NCBI RefSeq assembly: GCF_000226115.1
Contig: NC_016459.1
Location: 1,550,001-1,614,000, forward strand
From: Thermothielavioides terrestris NRRL 8126
Lineage: Eukaryota > Ascomycota > Sordariomycetes > Sordariales > Chaetomiaceae
Length of the DNA: 64,000 bases
Direction: 5' to 3'
Part shown: positions 55,964-64,000 of the stretch, one piece after another
How the letters are laid out: every line of letters starts with the position of its first letter
Numbering within the stretch: the stretch's first letter is position 1
Notes under the pieces: model-generated
Told to the model about the DNA's origin: nothing
The model's database searches: none
What the model saw: the letters and a program-made list of their open reading frames with translations, nothing else
Position numbers and translations under genes: made by a program

Positions 55964-58386
55964 TCAGCAAGCACCCGCCAGGCAGTACTGCTTTTTGATG
56001 AGATCGGCAAGCTGAGGAGGAGATATCGGTCAGTCTCGCGCCGACGCATCGCCAGCTCCAGGACGGCTAACATACCCTCTCGGCCGAAGCATACATGGTC
56101 GCCATGGGCGCTCCCGAAAGCTGGAAGGGCCAGTGGCTGATGTCAGCAACACGGAGCCCCTGAACGCCGTACACCTTCTGGTCGCTCGAGACAACACCGC
56201 CGAGCTCCAGGGGCAGCATGGCAGCGGTGCAGCACTGGTGGGCATTGGTCGGGTTGATCTGATCGCGCATGACCGCCGCGATCTCGGCGTCGGTGGTCAG
56301 ATGCGCGCCGAACGGAGCGGCCTCGGTCGGGCCCAGAAGCTGCATCGAAGGCGCGGCGAACAGCTCGCGGTTCTTGCGGAAGATGGCCGTGTAGACCTGG
56401 AGATCGACGGGGTCGGTGGCGGTGCGGAAGTCGATCAGCGGGCTGGCCAGCGGATCGGTCGAGTTGATGTTGACCGTCCCGCGGCTGAGCGGCTTGAGAT
56501 GGTAGATCAGCGCCGAGTCCGAGGTGCCCCAGTGGACGGTGCCGACCCCGACATTAGGGCTAGCGAACTGATTCAGGAGGGCCGCGCGCTGGGCCTTGTA
56601 GCCCTTGAGCACGGTGGGGTCGACGTCCGCCGGCAGAGAGTACGCAGGGTTGGCTGCCTTCGCCGCTGCAATGATGTCTTTGTAAGAGGACGTCGCCTGC
56701 TGCAGCGAAAGCGCGCCGATGTTGGTGCTGAGGCTGCTGACAATGGTGTAGGCACCCTCGTGGAACGAGTCGTACAGGGCGCGCTGCTCGGCGTTATAGG
56801 TGGAGTTTGTGAGTAGGGTGCCGTAGTTGGGGACAACGTTGGCAGTGACTACGTGTGGCGGCGCAGTCAGTCTCTTCCGCGCTAGTTAAGGGATGGATGT
56901 CGCGCCAACTCACAGTTGTACGGGATTGTCAGCGTGGGCTGGTCCTGCAGGTTCTGCCCGACTCCGGGGAGATCGGCCACGACAGGAATCCCCAGCTTGT
57001 TAAGCAGCTTCCGGGGGCCAACACCTGACAGTTGCAGGATCTTCGGCGTGCCGAAGCCGCCGGCGGCCAGGATAACCTCCTTGGAGGCGTAGACACTCGA
57101 GGTACAGCTTGAGCCGCCCCCTGATGTGGGCACATAGCTTACGCCGATGGCCACCTTGCCCATGAAGAGCACTTGGCAAACTATGTTGGACGTGAGCAGG
57201 TGATAGTTCGGCCGCGAGTCTTTCACTCGGTCGTAGTGGTTGCGTCGCGCATGGTCCCTGGTCATGGTGGTAGCGTCCAGGTCCGTGGGCATCCAGAAGA
57301 CGCCTATCGCAAGGTGTCTTGGTCAACGTTGTTGAAGCGCCCACGCAGAGCTGTCGCGACTCAAGACTTACCCTCTTTAGATCCGGCCTGGGGATCTTTG
57401 ACCGCGGGGAGACCAATCTCCAGAGCGGCATTCCACCAGTTTGCTTTGTTCATAGTATCGAATCAGCAGTGGTCGTTCCGATGGGCCGGCAGTTACGGGT
57501 CTGGTGCCGACTCACCGCTTCCAGGGTAAAAGTAGTTGGGGTAAGAGTTCATCACAGGACCGGAATGGCCACGGATCGAGTCATCCCACGAAATGTTGGC
57601 GGTCGCGGCAAACGAGGCGTCCGGCGCAGTGAAGTTCTCGCTCTGTCGCAGACCACCCGGAGGAGGACGTTAGCTCTGTCCCTGGCGTCTACTCCCTCAG
57701 ACATGCGGGAAGGCAACGCGACGCACCTTGATGAAGTACGGAAGCAAGCCTTGCCAGCTCCAGCCCGGGTTCCCAAGAGATCCCCAGGCATCGTAGTCGT
57801 CCGCATCACCCCTGGACAGAGATCCTCGAGTCAGCACCAAGCCGCCCACGGTCGATCCTTGACTTAACGCTCAGTGGTTTATCGCACCTCAGAAATACCA
57901 TGGCATTGATGGTGCTGCCGCCGCCCACAACCTGGGCAGTGATGGCCCCAGGGGTCCTGTTATTGAGACCCGCCTGGGGCACCGTGATGAGATTGGGCCA
58001 GAAGTAGAGATACGGGGCATATGCGCCCGGCACCAGGATGCCATCCTGGCCCTGGTCAAGCGGCCCAGCCTCAATGACCAGCACGGTCACTTCAGAGAGG
58101 CAACGAGACGTTAGTTCCTCGGTAGATGGCAGGCAGGGCGGCGCACCCGGGAAGTCAGGTCAGGGGTCAGGTCAGGCTCACCGTTCGGGTCCTCGGTGAG
58201 ACGGTCTGCGAGGGTAAGTCCAGCGATGCCGCCGCCGGCGATGATGAATGTGTAGTTGTTGGCCACGGCCCGGTGGTCAACGACCGTCGCATGCCGGGGA
58301 AACCTGACTGATTCGGCCGGGGCCGCCGTGGAGAAGGGGACCAACGGGAGTAGAGTCCCCAGCAGGTGGCAGCGCGAGTACCGCAT
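55964..58386 (-). CDS. Secreted GMC-family FAD oxidoreductase (AA3_2-like)
   Basis: Flavoprotein oxidising alcohols or sugars; the substrate is unknown. Eight exons: 58386-58182, 58089-57888, 57811-57727, 57642-57516, 57443-57372, 57303-56914, 56848-56076 and 56011-55964; 633 residues. A signal peptide (about 1-22, MRYSRCHLLGTLLPLVPFST) is followed by the FAD motif IIAGGGIAGLTLADRL (Gly box 51-56). GMC signature 1 is VVGGGSTINAMVFLRGDADD, and signature 2 lies around EVILAAGGFGTPKILQLSG. The C-terminal catalytic region has NAHQCCTAAMLPLELGGVV with one His. At the second catalytic site the sequence is PFQLSGAPMATMYA, where relatives have His (or Asn) at the position of the Ala after Gly. All eight exons have GT...AG borders and join in frame. 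Two genes away lies a GH18 chitinase, so secreted enzymes sit near each other, but there is no clear cluster. Confidence 0.9.
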
Positions 58387-59713
58387 CTTGAACAGTTGAC
58401 TCGAGGGTTCTCACCGCCGAGTTCCTCTGGTAACTATGCCTCGCAAGGTTGCTGCACTGTGCCGAGGGGCCTCTCACCTTTAACCAACGCGTTGTCCCCG
58501 GAGAATGCCTGGTCGTCAGGGTGGAAATCTAACGCGAAGTCTTCCACCAACCAACGTGTGTGGCCGTCTTACTGCAGCGTTGCATCCTTCCACTTCGGGA
58601 TCTTCCCCTGCTCGCCCGTCGATAGCTGCACCCTGCCCCCGGCAGGCACGGTCAACAAGGGCAACGAGGTCGCCGTCTGCGCTCCCGACTATTCGAATAT
58701 GCACACCCAAATTGGGTCTCGAACTTCTGCGAGCCCAGGAGGCCATGGCGCCAAGCCGCATGGCAACCCATGGATTGTGGTTTCTCGGGAGCAAAGCCGA
58801 CTGGATGTCTTCTGGCTGTGGAGGGGCGACAGGGGGGTTGCCACGGCACAGCCAAGCCCTGGAGCCGGGCTCCCAGGGGAAGCATCACACCATCGTTGGG
58901 CAGGGTGAAGGGAGGTGTAGGGGTTCAGCTGACAGTCGATGACGACAAGAGGCCGGGCATTCATGAGTTAACTCATGTGTAACAAGTAACTTGAAGTTTG
59001 ACACACCTGTACTTACTAGCCCCTCCCTCCCAGTCCCCAAGGAGTTGCCCTTCAGGGGACGGAAACTTGAGACTCAAGCTTAAACAAGACGCAGCTGAGT
59101 TGAGAGTCGCATCAGCCCCGGCAAATTGTATATGTAGCGAGCACGCTTCAATTGGAGCAGTTTCGGCATCACAGATATCCTACCCGTTCCCCTCCAACTC
59201 CGTCAGACTGGCCGTGCCGGCTTTGTAGCCCCCGCAATTTGCTGGCCAACCCGGACTTGAAGCCGGTACAGGGCGGCTCGTTGGTTGTCAGCGGCTGCAG
59301 GTCGACGGCGGGTTGACTGCTGGCATACATTGACCTATGCGAAGAGAGGGGAAGAAGGAAAAAGACTGTCCGAGTCCCCGGGCAAAAGCCCCTACGCGGC
59401 ACGGTGTCCCGGTAGCTCAATCTGTCTTCGTGCATTCAGGCTGCATTAATCAATCAGTCAAACTCCGGAGACAAGTGTTTTGAAAACAAGGGGAAAATCT
59501 AAAGGAAGAAACCTACTTGAAGCAGCCCCTCCCGCCGATTGACCACTCCGCCTCGGACGAAGCTACAGAACCTCGATGTGAGCAGCACGGAGGGCCGCAG
59601 GCACATTCCTGGCTGCTATAGTGTGCCATTTGCCGTGAGAATTCAGACTGAAAGAACATGACATCACTTTGCTTAGACTTGCTCCATGCTTGTAGAAGCA
59701 CTGCGATCTGGGC
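58387..59713. other. Long intergenic region upstream of the GMC gene
   Basis: About 1.3 kb, with several overlapping ORFs (58,366-58,964) that lack domains and splice support. Holds the GMC promoter and the chitinase 3' UTR. Confidence 0.45.
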
Positions 59714-61070
59714 CTATAGCTCGTCCCTGGCCTTGAGGAGTTCCTCGAGGCCGTCGTTCAGCGCGGCAAGATGCTTGAACAAGGGCGCGTCTTCACCCAA
59801 GCCCCAAGCAAACACGCCCCCCAAGCGCCTTTTGGCCAGGATCAAGGGGAACTTGCGCCTGATGGCGTCGGGCGTGTCAAATGTCCACCAGAGGTCCTCC
59901 AGGGAGTCCCAGTAGTAATACCCGCCCTGCTGGTCGTCGTACACGCCGTGCTCCAGCGCCCTCGAGAAGGACTCGGCCACATGTTCGGGGACCGAGTCGT
60001 GCCAGGAGAAGCTGCCGCTGCGGCCCAAGTCCGCCCCCGTCTTGGGGTCCTCAAGAAGCAGCGTGGGACAGCCCACGGGGGACGCGCGTGCGCAAGCATC
60101 ATGCGCCGTCTTGAAGTACTTGACGTAAAAGGCGAACCCGAGGTTGAGATTCTGCGGAGCCGCCCCAGCTGCAACATACGCGTCGACAGCCTCAAGACTG
60201 AGCTCGACGCCGGTGTGATGCTTGGTGACCGTGTCACGGCGGTTCATGAGGTCATATGTCATGACGTTCAGGAAATCGACGTGGCGCATGATACGGGGCA
60301 CGGTCTCGCGCGTGAAGGCCAGCATGTCGCGCTTCAGGCCGGGTACCGCAGCAGAAATGATCTTGTCCGGGCCGAGGGTGGCTCTCAGTTCGGCCAGCAG
60401 GAGCGGGTAGGCATTGATCTCCCAGGCTTTCGCCGAGTTGGGCACCTGCTTGTAGTCTTCGCCGTTGCCACTTTGCTCGAACAAGTTAGGCGCCGAGACA
60501 TCTCGATGATGTATGTACGCATGAATCAATCAGTCATAGGCTCACCCCGGATACTCCCAGTCAACGTCGATGCCATCCGCGCCCGTGGTCGTGACCATGT
60601 TGGCCACGTTCTCGGCGAACGTCTTCCTCGTCTCGTCGGTCAGTGCGGCCGCGGAGAAACCAGCCGTGTCTCCCCAGCCGCCGATGGCGACCATGACCTT
60701 GGTCCCCTTGGGAAACTTGGCCCGGACATCGTCGACCGACGTGAACAACGGCCACTCCGTTCGACCGGGCTCGTTGAAGATGCCTGGGCTCATGAAAGCC
60801 ACAGCCACGTGGGTCACATGCCGAAGTTGGTCTATGGGGGGCGCAACTGGGTGCTGGCTGTGTCCGAAGCAATCAGTAAACCAACAGCCCTGTGGATGGG
60901 CTCATGACCGCCGTGGCGATTGGGGAACGTATCAATTACCCGGTGAAGTACATGATGGAGCGCATTTCCCGCTCCGACGTCAAGTTCACGGCCTCAGCGA
61001 CCGAGGAATAAAAGCAGAGAAAAAGAAGTGACCAAAAAAGAAGTGACCAGAAAAATCGTATGGATGCCAT
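59714..61070 (-). CDS. GH18 chitinase with signal peptide and C-terminal RDEL
   Basis: Glycoside hydrolase family 18, cutting chitin or related GlcNAc chains. Three exons: 61070-60940, 60857-60546 and 60470-59714 (introns 82 and 75 nt); 399 residues. An N-terminal hydrophobic signal (FFWSLLFWSLLFLCFYSSVAEA) precedes the barrel. Strand 1 reads RSIMYFTGQH, strand 3 VMVAIGGWGD, and the catalytic strand 4 GADGIDVDWEYPGG has D138, D141, D143 and the acid E145. MTYDLMNRRD is the later conserved Tyr-Asp motif, and GGVFAWGLGED holds the last barrel Trp. No chitin-binding module. The protein ends KARDEL, a possible ER-retrieval signal. Divergent from JIP5. Confidence 0.93.
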
Positions 61071-61895
61071 CTTCCCGGTACGGCAGTATTCTGAAGGCTG
61101 GGCGTGGGGTGAGTGAGCGGCAATGAATTTGCGGCAGCTCAGCAAGGTTGTGAGTTGTGGAAGGGGAGACATCAAGCGGGAAGGAGAGATGATCACCTCA
61201 GTTAGTTACCTGGTGATTGGCAGGCAGCAGGACAAGAACTTGCATCTCTTTAGTTATGTGTTTCCCAAACTTAGATTTGATTCCTGGCTGCTCCCATCCT
61301 CATGCTATCCATTCACTTCCTTTTTTTCCTTCTTCTTTTTCTTTTTTCCTCTTCGTAGGTTGGTCTCTGCAACAGGGCACAAGCTCAGGAATGGTGACGA
61401 CACAGCAGCAGTTGCGATGGAAGCTCTGGCTGCAGATCCTCAAACCTGCCGGCACGCTAGACTATTTCGGGTAAGAATTCTGTCCCTACCTTAGCCAGTC
61501 GACAGATTGATCGCGAGGCGGCCGCCGTGTCCTTTTTATATGTCTGTCTTCAATAACCGGCAAGTGCCCTGGGCGCAAATAATCCGAGGACGCTCTTATG
61601 CTGCTCCTTGAGAGGCAGAAGCAGAGACGGACATCAGAATTCGAGGGCGGGGGAGTTGCCTTTTTCTCCGTACTGTGTGGGACCACCTTAACGTTGATCC
61701 AAAAGAGGAAGGATGCTGCCAAGCTTTCCTGCCAAATTCTTGGTTTCCTTTTCAGCAATTGGCTGGTTCCTGCAGCTTCCATCCAGCAACACGCCCAGCA
61801 ATTGGCCATTGGAAACCGACCATGATGATGAGTTGAAGCCTTTGTATCTTTTTTCTTGTCATCCGTACAGCCAACGACTGCGTCTGCGTCTCGCG
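61071..61895. promoter_or_regulatory. Divergent promoter, chitinase / JIP5
   Basis: About 825 bp between divergent starts, with a long T/C-rich tract near 61,317-61,350. No specific site assigned. Confidence 0.4.
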
Positions 61896-63207
<1,312 letters not shown>

Positions 63208-63951
63208 GCCGCCGTCTTCGGCGGGAGACCAGACGCGTTCATTTCCCGCGCAGCTCGTTGGTTCTTTCCGACTTGCTGGGTTGCGGACCCAACTGACACA
63301 TCTCATCACAGCTACCACACCGGATCGAAGCCCACATCTCCACTCCCGCCGCCGTCTTGGGAGAGTAAAGGCGGCGTCGCTTGAACTCTGTATACACGGC
63401 CGAGTCAAGGCCCCTGAATCAGGCCCGCGCCGCCCAGAGTCAGCTTGTGCCGTGGTCCTCCGACTGTATGAGGAGTGTACCTCAAAGCTTACCGCGCTGT
63501 GGGCCATCCAGCTTTGCGAGATAGAGTTCTATCTGGACAGAGTAGGCATGGACGTGTGCCAAGGACCAAGGGCCACGGAGCCATTTCGAAACACTATATT
63601 TCAGCGCTGGGCGGGGATCAGCAGGTCCCAGAACATTTGTTGGTATCACCCTGCAGCGGCCTTGGCTGTTGCCGGCCCCGTGGAGCTAGTGCTTTGCTTC
63701 ATCGGCGCTTCTTTCTCCGTCTTCTGCCTTCGGAGCGCCTGCTCTGGTACTATCGAGTTGTGCATATCCAAAACAACATAGACCCATCCCTGTCACGGAA
63801 TCCCAGACTCGCACGGTTCTTTTCTGCCTGTTACCCTCTGACACAAGCACAAAATGTCGTGACTCAAGCCCCTGGACGAGTGTAGTCGAGTTCTCTAACG
63901 CGACGCCATACCTCCCTGACAGTTCGTTCCTGCCCTTCTCTCCCTGACTCG
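63208..63951. other. Intergenic region at the right edge
   Basis: JIP5 3' UTR and probable promoter of the next gene. No gene recognised. Confidence 0.4.
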
Positions 63952-63984
63952 ATGTCAGACGGCCCTGCGGGTCTGAACGGACAG
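63952..63984 (+). CDS. Possible first coding exon of a gene running off the window
   Basis: ATG at 63,952 opens MSDGPAGLNGQ and is followed at 63,985 by GTGAGC, a good donor, after a pyrimidine-rich leader (CTTCTCTCCCTGACTC). If real, the rest of the gene lies beyond position 64,000. The exon is too short to identify. Confidence 0.35.
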
Positions 63985-64000
63985 GTGAGCCTTAGCACAG

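Noticed and set aside
59771..60907. 378-residue ORF antisense to the chitinase
   Set aside because: GC-rich antisense shadow; the opposite strand encodes a complete GH18 enzyme with catalytic residues and introns.

Overview
The window comes from a filamentous ascomycete, most likely a Sordariomycete of the Sordariales type. Protein genes carry short (about 55-180 nt) GT-AG introns with CTAAC-like branch points. Gene families are typical fungal ones (RCF1, RTC5, TRK, JIP5, MEMO1, APC11). A block of transposons shows the mark of repeat-induced point mutation (RIP): extreme TpA enrichment, CAG/TGG turned into TAG, and Cys codons turned into Tyr.

Positions 1 to about 24,890 are an AT-rich RIP block made only of nested transposons. 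A minus-strand Gypsy retrotransposon with a chromodomain (Gypsy-B, about 13,100 down to beyond position 1) is split by a LINE (649-6225, bounded by a 14-bp target duplication) and by a DD34E Tc1-like DNA transposon (9202-11021, 36-bp inverted ends, TA duplication). A pogo/Fot1-like DD35D relic follows (about 13,120-15,460). A plus-strand chromodomain Gypsy (Gypsy-A, about 15,690-24,370) is split by a second copy of the same LINE (17,419-23,020). No intact gene survives there. The Tc1-like element has near-normal base composition, so it probably arrived after most RIP.

From 24,948 onward the DNA is GC-rich and genic. In order: threonine dehydratase ILV1 (-), respiratory supercomplex factor RCF1 (+), TLDc protein RTC5 (-), a gene-poor stretch with two inverted-repeat elements and two minisatellites (30.5-33.2 kb), a small RPEL-repeat protein (+), a small serine-rich protein (-), ER prolyl isomerase FKBP2 with an HNEL tail (+), potassium transporter TRK (+), DNA polymerase kappa with a UBZ finger and a probable GC-AG intron (-), a cysteine-rich putative zinc protein (+), MEMO1 family (+), a plasma-membrane-type syntaxin with an unusual post-membrane tail (+), an unrecognised conserved-looking protein (-), APC11 (-), 3-mercaptopyruvate sulfurtransferase (+), a decayed alpha/beta hydrolase (-), a secreted GMC oxidoreductase (-), a GH18 chitinase ending in RDEL (-), WD-repeat protein JIP5 (+), and possibly the first exon of one more gene at the right edge.

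The genes are mostly unrelated housekeeping functions, not a pathway cluster. The loosest functional theme is the secretory route (FKBP2, syntaxin, chitinase, GMC oxidoreductase). I found no clear new multi-gene system. The items most worth checking are the RDEL chitinase, the syntaxin tail, the GMC enzyme lacking its second catalytic histidine, the nested inverted-repeat element with a coding-like 15-bp minisatellite, and the order of insertions in the RIP block. All exon borders were read by eye from splice signals and reading frame, with no transcript evidence.
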